A stretch of DNA of 64,000 nucleotides from Pseudomonas sp. HS6 (GCF_023375815.1 NZ_CP067412.1:5890001-5954000); one strand, 5' to 3'; positions 43,570 through 53,278 are shown, numbered from the stretch's first letter. Translations and numbers: made by a program. The notes: generated by a model from the letters alone, not told the origin.

Positions 43570-43956
43570 ATGACTGAAATCAAACTTCTGTTCGCCGCCA
43601 CTGGCATTGCTTTACTGGTGCTGATCATCACCAACGTTCTGGTGATGATCTATGTCGGGTATTTCAAGCTTTCCGAAATTGAGTCGCACCTTGAAAATTG
43701 TTATCTGCTCCATAACTGCCCGCAGAAGGGACGTTCCGGTTTTTGGGCGCGCAGGTACAGACTCAATGTGATCACTGCTTTGCTTCGTAAACGTCCTTCG
43801 CTCCTGTTGCTGGATAATCCGAACGCCCTCGAAGATGTCCGGAGCCTTCCGCTGAATTTGCGGCGGTGGGTCGAAATTCCATATCGATTGAATGCATTTT
43901 CTCTGCTGGGGATTATGGCTTTGTATGGTTGGGCGGAATATCTAGGATTGTTTTGA
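43570..43956 (+). CDS. Small membrane protein, probable immunity protein 2
   Basis: 128 residues from the ATG at 43570, chosen by alignment with the upstream paralogue; a GTG at 43543 is in frame. The membrane helix is LFAATGIALLVLIITNVLVM, followed by FKLSEIESHLENCYLLHNC, and the last segment FSLLGIMALYGWAEYLGLF is again hydrophobic. Order of elements and lengths match probable immunity protein 1 though sequence identity is low. A tandem pair of diverged immunity genes suggests protection against two effector variants. The ribosome site is weak. Confidence 0.68.
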   Translation: MTEIKLLFAATGIALLVLIITNVLVMIYVGYFKLSEIESHLENCYLLHNCPQKGRSGFWARRYRLNVITALLRKRPSLLLLDNPNALEDVRSLPLNLRRWVEIPYRLNAFSLLGIMALYGWAEYLGLF

Positions 43957-43988
43957 GGCGTCGGTTAAAACGGGTGGAACAAGAGCCT

Positions 43989-44186
43989 GCCCTCACCCCA
44001 GCCCTCTCCCGGAGGGAGAGGGGGCCGAGGGAGGTGTCTGGCGTTGTACATCGACCTGGGCGACCGAGTTGATTATGGGTTCAACGCGGCGTGTGCGAGT
44101 TGGTGAGGATCTTCAAGTTGGTATCGGAAATTTCCCACGGTCGATTCGCTTGCATACGAGCGATTCGACGTTTTGGGAGGGCTAGG
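43989..44186. repeat. CCCTCACCC-family palindromes reaching into the hxcV stop
   Basis: A full unit of the family seen at 23852 lies at 43989-44033 (GCCCTCACCCCAGCCCTCTC, then CGGAGGGAGAGGGGG). Its reversed, damaged partner appears at about 44166-44186 (GACGTTTTGGGAGGGCTAGG), so the pair spans the gap. The CTA in that partner is the hxcV stop codon on the minus strand. Between the arms nothing is recognisable. Confidence 0.7.
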
Positions 44187-44562
44187 GATTTTCGGGGCGG
44201 CTGAGCAACGTCTCCAGCCTCGCCAACGCCGGCCCCTCCTGGCTACGATCAAACACCTGCACCCCAACCTTGAGCAACCGCCCATTCTCCACCCCCCCAA
44301 TCACCTGCTCACACCGCAACAACAACCTCCCTTGATCACACTCCATCGCCTTAACCCCCATCGGTAATCTCCCTTCCAACCGAAGTTCAGCTATCCGACT
44401 CTGCGCCGCAATCATCGCAATCGAGCGATCCCGCAAAATCCCGCTGCTCTGCGTCATCAACCCCGCCACGCGCACGGCGGCGGACATGGCGACGGCGATG
44501 ATCGCCAGTGCGACGAGCACTTCAATCAGGGTGAATCCGGCTTGCGGGGAGGGGGTGCGCAT
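44182..44562 (-). CDS. hxcV: Type II secretion minor pseudopilin GspI (HxcV)
   Basis: 126 residues from the ATG at 44562. The peptidase site and helix read PQAG/FTLIEVLVALAIIAVAM with Glu5. The head contains SRIAELRLEGRLPMGVKAM and the CDQGRLLLRCEQVIGG segment with its Cys pair, typical of GspI. It starts the pseudopilus tip complex with GspJ and GspK. The gene lies divergent from hxcT and faces the accessory region, and its 3' end is nearly the same as the fragment at 39602. An upstream in-frame extension to 44631 is not used. Confidence 0.92.
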   Translation of the reverse strand: MRTPSPQAGFTLIEVLVALAIIAVAMSAAVRVAGLMTQSSGILRDRSIAMIAAQSRIAELRLEGRLPMGVKAMECDQGRLLLRCEQVIGGVENGRLLKVGVQVFDRSQEGPALARLETLLSRPENP

Positions 44563-44708
44563 CGGGGTCTCGGGCGGTCGGGCAGCCCTTGACGCTAACG
44601 CCCGTGCTTGACGGCTTGACGACGAAAACACCCGAGGATTTTCAACATCCCTGACATATCTTCTTGCAACACTGCGCGTCGAATCGAATCAAGCCAGGGA
44701 ATGACGAG

Positions 44709-45167
44709 ATGGATATCGCGCAATTCAAACAGCCCAGTCGACCGAGCCGGATGCCCCGTGGGCAGCAGGGTTTCACGCTGATCGAGATCATGGTGGTCGT
44801 GGTGATTCTCGGGATTCTGGCGGCGATGGTGGTGCCCAAGGTGCTCGACCGGCCGGATCAGGCGCGGGCCACCGCGGCGAAGCAGGACATTGGCGGGTTG
44901 ATGCAGGCGCTGAAGTTGTATCGCCTCGATCACGGCACTTACCCGAATCAGAGCCAGGGTCTGAAAGTGCTGGTGGAGCGGCCGGCCGATGCGAAGAACA
45001 CCAACTGGCGCTCGTACCTGGAGCGCCTGCCGAATGACCCGTGGGGTCGTCCTTATCAGTACCTCAATCCCGGTGCCAACGGCGAGATCGACATCTTTTC
45101 CCTCGGCGCCGACGGCCAGCCTGACGGCGATGGCGTGAATGCCGACATCGGTTCCTGGCAGTTGTAA
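44709..45167 (+). CDS. hxcT: Type II secretion major pseudopilin GspG (HxcT)
   Basis: 152 residues from the ATG at 44709 (GGGAATGACGAG before it). The cleavage site and helix are GQQG/FTLIEIMVVVVILGIL. The head shows the full GspG signature: LDRPDQARATAAKQDIGGL, YRLDHGTYPNQSQGLKVLVE, LPNDPWGRPYQYLNPG and a calcium-site-like end (FSLGADGQPDGDGVNADIGS). It is the main subunit of the pseudopilus. It begins the hxcTXYZQRS run; hxcX starts nine bases after its stop. Confidence 0.96.
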   Translation: MDIAQFKQPSRPSRMPRGQQGFTLIEIMVVVVILGILAAMVVPKVLDRPDQARATAAKQDIGGLMQALKLYRLDHGTYPNQSQGLKVLVERPADAKNTNWRSYLERLPNDPWGRPYQYLNPGANGEIDIFSLGADGQPDGDGVNADIGSWQL

Positions 45168-45175
45168 GGCCGGTC

Positions 45176-46129
45176 ATGAACAGCCAATCGAACCAGCAGG
45201 GGATGGCGATCATCAGTGCGCTGCTGATCGCGGCGGTGGTCGCGGTGATCGCCGCCGGCATGCTGACCCGCCAGAGCGTTTCGACCCGTGCGCTGGAAGC
45301 CGAACAATTGCGTGTGCAGGGCCGTTGGGTGTTGCACGGCGGGTTGGAGATCAGCCGGCAATTGTTGTGGGACGCGCGGCAGCGCGATCCGCTGACCCGA
45401 CTCGATCAGCCTTGGGCGCAGCGGTTGAACGCTCAGGGTTTCGAGGGGCGGCTGGAGGACGAGCAGGGCAAGTTCAACCTGCGCAATCTGGTGGCCAACG
45501 AGCGGATCGATGATGCGCAGGTGCAGGCGTTCGAGCGTTTGTGCGAGTTGATCGGTGTCAGCAGCGGGTTGAGCCGGCGCATCAGTCAACGAGTGATCGC
45601 CTCTTACCCCCATCTGTTAAATGCACAACTGACGGAAAAAACCGTGGCAAAGAATTCCTTCGACAGCGGTCGCGGCACCTCGCCAGGTGCCTCGCGCAAA
45701 CCGCAAACGCCAACCCTGCCGATGCTGCGTAATCTGGAAGACCTGCGCAGCGTCGACGGGGTCAACGATGCTGTGCTGCTGAAACTGGCGCCGTACCTGA
45801 CGGTGATTCCGGCGACCACCTGGCTCAACGGCAACACCGCCACCGCGCCGGTGCTGGCGGCTTATGTGCCGGGGTTGTCGCTTGAACGGGCGCAGGCGCT
45901 GATCAATGAGCGTGATGCCGGGCGCTGGTTCATCAACCGCGGGGATTTCGTCAATCGCCTGCGCTTGCCGCAATTGGAGATCACCAGCGTCAAGGTCGGC
46001 ATTACCAGCGACTGGTTCCGTCTGCGCGGGCAGGCGCGGCTCGATCAGCGGCGGGTCAGCCTCGATGCGTTGTTGCATCGCAGTGAAGACCGTTTGCCAC
46101 AAGTGATCTGGTCGCGGGTGGGCGTATGA
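45176..46129 (+). CDS. hxcX: Type II secretion tip pseudopilin GspK (HxcX)
   Basis: 317 residues. The N-terminus QQG/MAIISALLIAAVVAVIAAG has the peptidase site but no Glu5, as is normal for GspK. The head has the GspK landmarks KFNLRNLVANERIDDAQVQA, then LRNLEDLRSVDGVNDAVLLK and the helix-hairpin-helix-like GRWFINRGDFVNRLRLP. GspK caps the pseudopilus. The ATG at 45176 lies near the end of hxcT; its stop overlaps hxcY by four bases. Confidence 0.93.
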   Translation: MNSQSNQQGMAIISALLIAAVVAVIAAGMLTRQSVSTRALEAEQLRVQGRWVLHGGLEISRQLLWDARQRDPLTRLDQPWAQRLNAQGFEGRLEDEQGKFNLRNLVANERIDDAQVQAFERLCELIGVSSGLSRRISQRVIASYPHLLNAQLTEKTVAKNSFDSGRGTSPGASRKPQTPTLPMLRNLEDLRSVDGVNDAVLLKLAPYLTVIPATTWLNGNTATAPVLAAYVPGLSLERAQALINERDAGRWFINRGDFVNRLRLPQLEITSVKVGITSDWFRLRGQARLDQRRVSLDALLHRSEDRLPQVIWSRVGV

Positions 46130-47286
46130 ACCACGTGCGCGTAAATTTGCCGCCACTGGCGGAACTCGATCTCGACAGCGAACTGGACTGCGCGTGGCTG
46201 GACCGCCACGGCAAGATCACGCGCGAGGATCGTCAACTGCTGCGCAAACTGCCGAAGCAACCGCTGGTGTGTTTCCTGCACCCGACCGACAGCTTGCTGG
46301 CGAGCATCAACCTGCCGCCGCTGACCACCAGCAAAACCGCAGCGGCCGTGCAGTGCGCCGCGCAGGCGTTGATGCTCAGCGACATCAGCTCGATGCACGT
46401 CGCCCATGGGCCACGAGATGCCTCGGGGCAGGTGCAGCTTGCCTGGCTGCCGCGTCGGGACTTGCAATACCTCGGGCAGTTGCTGCACCAGGTCGGTTTG
46501 AACCTTAAAGGTCTGTATCCGGCGGCCTACAGTTTGCCGGTGATGAGTGGCGGCGTCGGACGGTTGTACGGCGATCATCTGTTATTGCGCCAGGGGCCGG
46601 ACTCGGCGCAGGTGCAACCGTTGATCGATGAAGCATGGCTGATGGAAATCGCCTTGCCTGCGCACTGGATCGGTGAAGGCGGGCCTGACGCGGTGCAATC
46701 GACACTGGCTGATTCACAACGCTGGTCCGGGCCCTTGCCGGGCTGGGGGCTGCACGCTGGCATTCAACAGCCGGGCACCGAGCCTCGCGGCTGGGGCCGG
46801 GCATTGGGTCTGGGTGCGTTGGCTCTGGCGGTGTGGGTGATCGGTTTGAACCTGTACGCGGCCCGTGAGGCCGGGGCAGGGCAACAGATCAAGGCGCAGA
46901 TGGCGCAGCGGGTGAAGCAGGCGTTTCCCGAGTTGCCGGTGATCCTCAATCCGCTGCAACAGGCGCGGCAGCAAATTGCGGCTCGCCAGCAAGGCGCGGC
47001 GGATGCGCCGGGGCAGGATTTCACGTGGCTGGTGTTGCAGGCCGGCAGTGGCATGCCGTCCATGGCGGGCACGGTGCAGCGTCTGGCGTTCGTCGACGAA
47101 GAGTTGCGATTGAGTCTGCTGCCTGAGGCCCGACGCTCGGGTAACGACAAGGACTGGCAAGGGACGCTGGCCCAGGCCGGCATTAGCGTCACCTCCGATG
47201 ACGATGGCTGGATCTTGCGCCCGGCAGGCGAAGTGGCTGCCAACGACAACGACAACGACGACAGCAGCGGAGCCGAAGATGAGTAG
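46126..47286 (+). CDS. hxcY: Type II secretion platform protein GspL (HxcY)
   Basis: 386 residues. A cytoplasmic actin-like domain (about 1-225; VCFLHPTDSLLASINLPPLT and SSMHVAHGPRDASGQVQLAW) that recruits the ATPase is followed by one membrane helix (about 226-243, LGLGALALAVWVIGLNLY) and a periplasmic ferredoxin-like end. The tail is a run of Asp and Asn (ANDNDNDDSSGAEDE), which looks dispensable. The ATG overlaps the hxcX stop and the end overlaps hxcZ by eight bases. Confidence 0.9.
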   Translation: MNHVRVNLPPLAELDLDSELDCAWLDRHGKITREDRQLLRKLPKQPLVCFLHPTDSLLASINLPPLTTSKTAAAVQCAAQALMLSDISSMHVAHGPRDASGQVQLAWLPRRDLQYLGQLLHQVGLNLKGLYPAAYSLPVMSGGVGRLYGDHLLLRQGPDSAQVQPLIDEAWLMEIALPAHWIGEGGPDAVQSTLADSQRWSGPLPGWGLHAGIQQPGTEPRGWGRALGLGALALAVWVIGLNLYAAREAGAGQQIKAQMAQRVKQAFPELPVILNPLQQARQQIAARQQGAADAPGQDFTWLVLQAGSGMPSMAGTVQRLAFVDEELRLSLLPEARRSGNDKDWQGTLAQAGISVTSDDDGWILRPAGEVAANDNDNDDSSGAEDE

Positions 47287-47824
47287 CCCGGTGCTGGCCA
47301 GGTATCGCGCCGGTTGGCAGCGCTTCAACGTTCAATTGCAGGCCCGTTGGCAGCCGTTGGCGTTGCGGGAAAAACGCATGGTGGGAGGGATGGCGGCGCT
47401 GCTGCTGGGGCTGTTTGTGTGGATGGCGTTGATTCAGCCGCCGCTGAAGAAGATCGCCGCATCGCAAGTCGAAACCCCGAAATTGCGCGCCCAGGCCGAA
47501 GCGCTGGAAGTGCTGCTGCGCGATGTCAGCGTGCGCCCGGACGGGCAAAACCTGGAGCAGTCGCTGCAACAGACTTTGCAGGCCAGCGGACTGGGCGGCC
47601 ATTACCAACTGGCAGCCGCGTCCGCCGGCTGGCAGTTGACCTTCGACGCGGCACCCGCCGACGCCGTGCTCGACTGGCTGCTGAGCCAACCCCGGAATTT
47701 TTCACTGCAAGTGGTCGAGGCTCGTCTGCAACGCGCAGACGACGCGGCGACCGATGACACCGCCGGCACTCTGTCGGGCACCGTACGCATGGATCAGGCG
47801 CTGGGCGCTAAGGAAGCTTCATGA
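47279..47824 (+). CDS. hxcZ: Type II secretion platform protein GspM (HxcZ)
   Basis: 181 residues from the ATG at 47279. A short cytoplasmic start with ARWQPLALREKRMVGGMAAL leads to the single membrane helix (LLLGLFVWMALI, about 40-52), followed by a periplasmic domain of the GspM kind (LEQSLQQTLQASGLGGHYQL and VLDWLLSQPRNFSLQVVEAR). It partners GspL in the inner-membrane platform. An in-frame upstream extension into hxcY is rejected because the chosen start gives the family-typical beginning. The stop overlaps hxcQ by four bases. Confidence 0.9.
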   Translation: MSSPVLARYRAGWQRFNVQLQARWQPLALREKRMVGGMAALLLGLFVWMALIQPPLKKIAASQVETPKLRAQAEALEVLLRDVSVRPDGQNLEQSLQQTLQASGLGGHYQLAAASAGWQLTFDAAPADAVLDWLLSQPRNFSLQVVEARLQRADDAATDDTAGTLSGTVRMDQALGAKEAS

Positions 47825-50178
47825 AGGGGTCAGGGTCCAAACGCATGGCGTTGCCGATGCTGTTGATGGCATTGAGCGCGTGCAGCAACACCACACCACC
47901 CAATCAACCGCCGCTGCTGGTGGACAGCGAACTCGGCCGGCCGCTGGCCAACACCCAGCGCAGTGGCGACGCGGTGCTCGACCGCGAGCGTGCGCAGGCC
48001 CAGGCCAGACCCGCGCCGAAGCAGTTGCACAACATCACCGAACGCGCCCGCAGTGGCGGTTCGGCGCGGGGCACGACGTTGCCGGCCAATCCGTTGGGCG
48101 ACCAACCGGTGACGCTGAATTTTGTCGACGCCGATATTCAAGCGGTGGTCCGGGCGTTGTCGCGCTCCACTGGTCAGCAGTTTCTGGTCGACCCTCGGGT
48201 CAAGGGTAATTTGACGCTGGTCTCCGAAGGCCAGGTGCCGGCGCATCAGGCTTACGACATGCTGCTGGCGGCGCTGCGCATGCAGGGCTTCAGCGTGGTG
48301 GACGTGGGCGGCGTGGCGCAGGTGGTGCCGGAGGCCGACGCCAAGTTGCTCGGCGGGCCGATTTACAGCGCTGACAAACCGGCCGGCAACGGCATGCTCA
48401 CCCGCACGTTCCGCCTGCAATACGAGAACGCAGTGAACCTGATCCCGGTGCTGCGCCCGATCGTGTCGCCGAACAATCCGATCAATGCCTATCCGGGCAA
48501 CAACACCATCGTCGTCACCGATTACGCCGAAAACCTCACGCGGGTCGCGCAACTGATTCAGGGCATCGACACGCCGAGCGCCATCGACACCGACGTGGTG
48601 CAGATCCAGAACGGCATCGCCGCCGACATCGCACCAATGGTCGCTGACCTGCTCGACGCTCCGGGCAACGACCCGACACAGAAAATCGCGGTGATCGGCG
48701 ACCCGCGCTCCAACACCATCATCATCCGCGCCGGCAGCCCGGAGCGCACGGAGCTGGCGCGCAACCTGATCTACAAACTCGACAACGCCCAAAGCAACCC
48801 GAGCAACCTGCACGTGGTGTATCTGCGCAACGCACAGGCCGGCAAACTGGCGCAAGCGCTGCGCGGATTGTTGACCGGTGAGAGCGACAGCGGCACCAGC
48901 GACAGCGCACGTTCGGTACTTAGTGCGATGGGCAGCTCGACCAATTCGGGCGGCGGGCAGAACGGCCAGAGCGGTACGCAAACCAACGGCAGCACCTCGA
49001 CCACCAACAGCGGCAGCACCGGCGGCGGCTACGCTCAGGGTAGCAGCGCCACCAGCGGCAGCGGCAATGCGCAAAGCAGCGAACAAAACGTCGCCTTCAG
49101 CGCTGGTGGCGTGACCATTCAGGCAGACGCCACCACCAACACCTTGCTGATTTCCGCGCCGGAACCGCTGTACCGCAACCTGCGCGAAGTCATCGACCTG
49201 CTCGACCAGCGCCGCGCACAAGTAGTGATCGAGAGCCTGATCGTCGAAGTCGGCGAGGACGATGCCAGCGAATTCGGCGTGCAATGGCAGACCGGCAATC
49301 TGGCTGGTAATGGCGTGATCGGCGGCGCCAACCTTGGTGGCTCGGGGATCAACGTCAACGGCAAGACCAGTGTCGACGTGTTGCCCAAAGGTTTGAACCT
49401 CGGCTACGTCAACGGCACGGTCGACATTCCTGGCATTGGCAAAATTCTTGACCTGAAAGTGCTGGCCCGTGCCCTGAAGAGCAAGGGCGGCACCAACGTG
49501 CTATCGACGCCGAACCTGCTGACCCTGGACAACGAAGCGGCGAGCATTTTCGTCGGCCAGACCATCCCGTTTGTCAGCGGCAGTTACGTCACCGGCGGCG
49601 GAGGCACCAGCAACAACCCGTTCCAGACCGTGACCCGCGAAGAGGTCGGTTTGAAGCTCAACGTGCGTCCGCAGATTTCCGAGGGTGGTACGGTGAAGCT
49701 CGACATCTATCAGGAAGTCAGCAGCATCGACGAGCGCGCTTCGGCGGCCTCCACCTCGGCGGGGATCGTCACCAGCAAGCGTGCGATCGACACCAGCATC
49801 CTGCTCGACGACGGGCAGATCATGGTGCTCGGCGGTCTGCTGCAGGACGGCTACAGCCAGAGCAATGACGCGGTGCCATGGCTCTCGAACATTCCGGGGC
49901 TGGGCGCGCTGTTTCGCAACGAACGCCGCTCGATCACCAAGACCAACCTGATGGTGTTCCTGCGCCCGTACATCATTCGCGACAGCGCGGCGGGGCGCAG
50001 CATCACGCTCAATCGCTACGACTTTATGCGCCGCGCTCAAGGCGGGCTGCAACCGGAACGCAGCTGGGCGATGCCGGACATGCAGGCGCCGCAATTGCCG
50101 ACGGCTGCGCAAGGCGTGCCGGCGACGCTGCCGGGGACGGGCCCGCGCGCGACCATCAAAGCGGTGCCGCTGCAATGA
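47821..50178 (+). CDS. hxcQ: Type II secretion secretin GspD, lipoprotein form (HxcQ)
   Basis: 785 residues that form the outer-membrane channel. The signal ends in MALSAC (Cys about 21), a lipobox, matching P. aeruginosa HxcQ, a secretin that uses its own lipid anchor to reach the outer membrane without a pilotin. N-domains follow ([20 protein letters not shown], then [20 protein letters not shown] and [20 protein letters not shown]). An unusually long Gly/Ser/Thr/Asn insert occupies about 355-425. The secretin core ([20 protein letters not shown], then [20 protein letters not shown] and [20 protein letters not shown]) and an S-like tail finish it. It overlaps both neighbours by four bases. 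Confidence 0.96.
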   Translation: MKGSGSKRMALPMLLMALSACSNTTPPNQPPLLVDSELGRPLANTQRSGDAVLDRERAQAQARPAPKQLHNITERARSGGSARGTTLPANPLGDQPVTLNFVDADIQAVVRALSRSTGQQFLVDPRVKGNLTLVSEGQVPAHQAYDMLLAALRMQGFSVVDVGGVAQVVPEADAKLLGGPIYSADKPAGNGMLTRTFRLQYENAVNLIPVLRPIVSPNNPINAYPGNNTIVVTDYAENLTRVAQLIQGIDTPSAIDTDVVQIQNGIAADIAPMVADLLDAPGNDPTQKIAVIGDPRSNTIIIRAGSPERTELARNLIYKLDNAQSNPSNLHVVYLRNAQAGKLAQALRGLLTGESDSGTSDSARSVLSAMGSSTNSGGGQNGQSGTQTNGSTSTTNSGSTGGGYAQGSSATSGSGNAQSSEQNVAFSAGGVTIQADATTNTLLISAPEPLYRNLREVIDLLDQRRAQVVIESLIVEVGEDDASEFGVQWQTGNLAGNGVIGGANLGGSGINVNGKTSVDVLPKGLNLGYVNGTVDIPGIGKILDLKVLARALKSKGGTNVLSTPNLLTLDNEAASIFVGQTIPFVSGSYVTGGGGTSNNPFQTVTREEVGLKLNVRPQISEGGTVKLDIYQEVSSIDERASAASTSAGIVTSKRAIDTSILLDDGQIMVLGGLLQDGYSQSNDAVPWLSNIPGLGALFRNERRSITKTNLMVFLRPYIIRDSAAGRSITLNRYDFMRRAQGGLQPERSWAMPDMQAPQLPTAAQGVPATLPGTGPRATIKAVPLQ

Positions 50179-51581
50179 GCGCATTGCCTTACGCTTGGGC
50201 CAAGGCGCAGCGGATTTTGCTGCGCGACGGTGTGCTGACGGTGTGCCCGTCGACGCCGGGCTGGTCGATCAGCGAGGTGCGGAGGCAGTTCGGCGCGGCC
50301 AGGCTTGAGCGGGTGCGCGATGACGAACTCGACGGCTTGCTCGCCACGGCCTACGCCGACACCGGCAGTGCGGCGGCGGTCGTCGGGGCGGCGGAAAACG
50401 AAGTCGACCTCGACCGCCTGATGCAGGACATGCCGGAAATCACCGACCTGCTCGACACCCAGGACGGCGCGCCGGTGATCCGCATGATCAACGCCTTGCT
50501 CACCCAAGCGGCACGGGACGAGGCCAGCGACATTCACATCGAACCGTTCGAAACCCACTCGGTGGTGCGCTATCGGGTCGACGGCACCCTGCGCGACGTG
50601 GTGTCGCCACGCAAGGCCTTGCACGGTGCGCTGGTGTCGCGGATCAAGATCATGGCGCAGCTCGACATTGCCGAAAAACGCCTGCCACAGGACGGTCGTA
50701 TCGCATTGCGCGTGGCCGGGCGGCCCATCGACATTCGTGTCTCGACCGTGCCCACCGGTCATGGCGAGCGGGTGGTGATGCGTCTGCTGGACAAGCAGGC
50801 CGGACGCTTGCATCTGGAAACCCTGGGCATGGACGCGCAGGTGCTGGCCAAACTCGATCACCTGATCCGCCAGCCCCACGGCATCGTGTTGGTCACCGGC
50901 CCGACCGGTAGCGGCAAAACCACCAGTTTGTATGCGGCGCTGGCGCGGCTGGATGCAAGCACCAGCAACATCCTCACCGTGGAAGATCCGGTGGAATACG
51001 ACCTGCCGGGCATCAGCCAGATTCAGGTCAACACCAAGATCGACATGACCTTCGCCCTCGCTTTACGCGCCATTTTGCGGCAGGACCCGGACATCATCAT
51101 GATCGGCGAGATCCGCGACCTCGAAACCGCGCAGATCGCAGTGCAGGCTTCGTTGACCGGTCACTTGGTGCTGGCGACTTTGCACACCAACGATGCGGTG
51201 TCGGCGGTCAACCGCTTGATCGACATGGGCGTCGAGCCGTTTCTGTTGGCTTCGTCGATGTTGGGAGTTTTGGCCCAGCGCTTGGTGCGGCGGCTGTGCA
51301 ATCAGTGCAAACAGGAAGACCCCGCGACGCCCGGCACCTGGCGCCCGGTCGGTTGTGCGGCGTGCAATCACACCGGTTACAGCGGCCGGACCGGCATTCA
51401 TGAATTGTTCTGCATCGACGACGACATCCGCACCCTGATTCACCAAGGGGCAGGGGAGCAGGCCTTGCGTGCGGCGGCGAGCAAGGCCGGGATGTTCAGC
51501 CTGCGTGAAGACGGCGAGCGCTGGATCCGCAGCGGTGCCACGGCCCCTGAAGAAATCCTTCGTGTGACACGGGACGCCTGA
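50175..51581 (+). CDS. hxcR: Type II secretion ATPase GspE (HxcR)
   Basis: 468 residues from the ATG at 50175, which overlaps the hxcQ stop. It has the N-terminal platform-binding part, a SDIHIEPFE motif near residue 116, Walker [11 protein letters not shown] (about 241), the Asp box EDPVEYD, Walker [10 protein letters not shown] (about 305), the His box [14 protein letters not shown] and the zinc-finger tetracysteine CNQCKQ..CAACNH (about 376-396). It powers pseudopilus assembly from the cytoplasm. An extension upstream in the same frame lies in hxcQ and is ignored. Confidence 0.96.
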   Translation: MSALPYAWAKAQRILLRDGVLTVCPSTPGWSISEVRRQFGAARLERVRDDELDGLLATAYADTGSAAAVVGAAENEVDLDRLMQDMPEITDLLDTQDGAPVIRMINALLTQAARDEASDIHIEPFETHSVVRYRVDGTLRDVVSPRKALHGALVSRIKIMAQLDIAEKRLPQDGRIALRVAGRPIDIRVSTVPTGHGERVVMRLLDKQAGRLHLETLGMDAQVLAKLDHLIRQPHGIVLVTGPTGSGKTTSLYAALARLDASTSNILTVEDPVEYDLPGISQIQVNTKIDMTFALALRAILRQDPDIIMIGEIRDLETAQIAVQASLTGHLVLATLHTNDAVSAVNRLIDMGVEPFLLASSMLGVLAQRLVRRLCNQCKQEDPATPGTWRPVGCAACNHTGYSGRTGIHELFCIDDDIRTLIHQGAGEQALRAAASKAGMFSLREDGERWIRSGATAPEEILRVTRDA

Positions 51582-52792
51582 TGAATCGCTATCGTTTTGA
51601 AGCCGCCGATGCCAGCGGCAAGATCGAATCCGGGCATCTGGAGGCGGAGAGTCAGGGCGCCGCGTTTGGCGTGTTGCGCGGTCGTGGCTTGACGGCGTTG
51701 TCGGTGGAGAAGGAGAGCAATGTCTCCCAGCACGGCGGCGGTGGCATGTTCAGCGCCAGGATGTCGGATAACGATCTGGCGTGGGCCACACGGCAGCTGT
51801 CGAGCTTGCTCGGGGCCAGTCTGCCACTTGAGGCCGCGTTGAGTGCCACGGTCGAACAAGCCGAGAAAAAACACATCGCCCACACCCTCAGCGCCGTGCG
51901 CGCCGATGTGCGCAGCGGCATGCGCCTGGCTGAAGCACTGGCGGCGCGGCCACGGGACTTTCCGGAAATCTACCGGGCGCTGATTGCGGCGGGCGAGGAG
52001 TCCGGCGATCTGGCGCAGGTGATGGAACGGCTGGCGGATTACATCGAGGAACGTAACAACCTGCGCGGCAAGATTCTCACCGCGTTCATCTATCCGGGCG
52101 TGGTCGGATTGGTGTCGATCGGTATTGTGATTTTCCTGCTGAGTTACGTGGTGCCGCAGGTGGTCAGTGCGTTTTCCCAGGCGCGGCAGGATCTGCCGGG
52201 GCTGACGCTGGCGATGCTCAATGCCAGTGATTTCATCCGCGCCTGGGGCTGGTTGTGCGCGGGCGTCATGGCCGGTGCGTTCTGGAGCTGGCGCCTGTAT
52301 CTGCGCAATCCGGCGGCACGTTTGAGCTGGCATCATCGGGTGCTGAAGTTGCCGCTGATCGGGCGGTTTGTGCTGGGGCTGAACACCGCCCGGTTCGCCT
52401 CGACGCTGGCGATTCTCGGCGGTGCCGGGGTGCCGTTGCTGCGCGCGTTGGAGGCGGCGCGGCAGACCTTGTCGAATGATCGTTTGAGCCTGAGCGTCAA
52501 TGAGGCCACCGCCAAGGTGCGAGAGGGTGTGAACCTCGCGGCAGCGCTGAAAGTGGAGAACGTGTTCCCGCCGGTGCTGATTCACCTGATCGCCAGCGGC
52601 GAGAAAACCGGTGCATTGCCGCCGATGCTCGAGCGTGCGGCGCAAACCCTGTCCCGCGATATCGAGCGCCGAGCGATGGGCATGACGGCCTTGCTGGAGC
52701 CGCTGATGATTGTGGTGATGGGCGCGGTGGTGCTGGTGATCGTGATGGCGGTGCTGTTGCCGATCATCGAGATCAACCAGTTGGTGCAGTAA
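51581..52792 (+). CDS. hxcS: Type II secretion platform protein GspF (HxcS)
   Basis: 403 residues with the two repeated GspF domains (TRQLSSLLGASLPLEAALSA and FASTLAILGGAGVPLLRALE) and three membrane helices (about 170-190, 220-240 and 370-395, the last LMIVVMGAVVLVIVMAVLLP). It is the polytopic core of the inner-membrane platform. The start overlaps the hxcR stop by one base (TGATG). It ends the run of hxc genes; no prepilin peptidase (GspO) is present, so the general PilD must serve it. Confidence 0.95.
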   Translation: MNRYRFEAADASGKIESGHLEAESQGAAFGVLRGRGLTALSVEKESNVSQHGGGGMFSARMSDNDLAWATRQLSSLLGASLPLEAALSATVEQAEKKHIAHTLSAVRADVRSGMRLAEALAARPRDFPEIYRALIAAGEESGDLAQVMERLADYIEERNNLRGKILTAFIYPGVVGLVSIGIVIFLLSYVVPQVVSAFSQARQDLPGLTLAMLNASDFIRAWGWLCAGVMAGAFWSWRLYLRNPAARLSWHHRVLKLPLIGRFVLGLNTARFASTLAILGGAGVPLLRALEAARQTLSNDRLSLSVNEATAKVREGVNLAAALKVENVFPPVLIHLIASGEKTGALPPMLERAAQTLSRDIERRAMGMTALLEPLMIVVMGAVVLVIVMAVLLPIIEINQLVQ

Positions 52793-52813
52793 GTGGGCTG
52801 TGTTGTCTGTACT

Positions 52814-52915
52814 GGCCCTATCGCTGGCAAGCCAGCTCCCACAGTGGACAGTGCTGATCATTGATTTTATGTACGCCCAAGAAACCTGAGGGAGCTGGCT
52901 TGCCAGCGTTGGGGT
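52814..52915. repeat. REPIN after hxcS
   Basis: GGCCCTATCGCTGGCAAGCC at 52815 pairs with GGAGCTGGCTTGCCAGCGTT ending near 52910, about 45 bases apart. The right arm reads TGAGGGAGC instead of TGTGGGAGC. It probably helps to end the hxc transcript, as no T-run terminator is visible after hxcS. Confidence 0.85.
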
Positions 52916-53278
52916 CAGTGACAGCAACAAATAATCCAAACTTTTTTCCAGGACTTCAGCATCACCCGACCCTCATTCCCCCCATCCTCGGGTTCTCCTT
53001 TCTGTCATCTGCAACGGCCCTTCACGGGCTGTGGCCGATTCCCTCGAAAAGCTTGCCGTAGACACTCCGCACAACCGCGCAAACACCCGAGAAAATCCCT
53101 CGAAAATCAGCCTGCACCTCCCGAGGTTTTTTCCTTTATCTGTCACCGGAAACTGCGAATTTCTCAGTGCGACTTAACCACGGACCCCGCTTGCGAAGGT
53201 CGGCGGTGAGTCTTCCCAGTGTCATGCAAGACCCCTGAAAACCTGTGTTCACAACCAACGTTGAAAAGGAGATTCTTC
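52916..53278 (+). promoter_or_regulatory. Upstream region of the DING gene
   Basis: 363 bases with no gene. Two half-site-like CTGTCA sequences occur (CTGTCAT at 53002 and CTGTCAC at 53140), each without a good partner at the four-base Pho-box distance. They may point to PhoB control, but the matches are poor. A VreI-dependent promoter is expected here from P. aeruginosa, yet I cannot locate it by eye. Confidence 0.4.

Noticed and set aside
37696..44000. Type VI secretion core cluster
   Set aside because: Only a PAAR protein and an effector with immunity genes are present; no tss, hcp or vgrG genes are seen.
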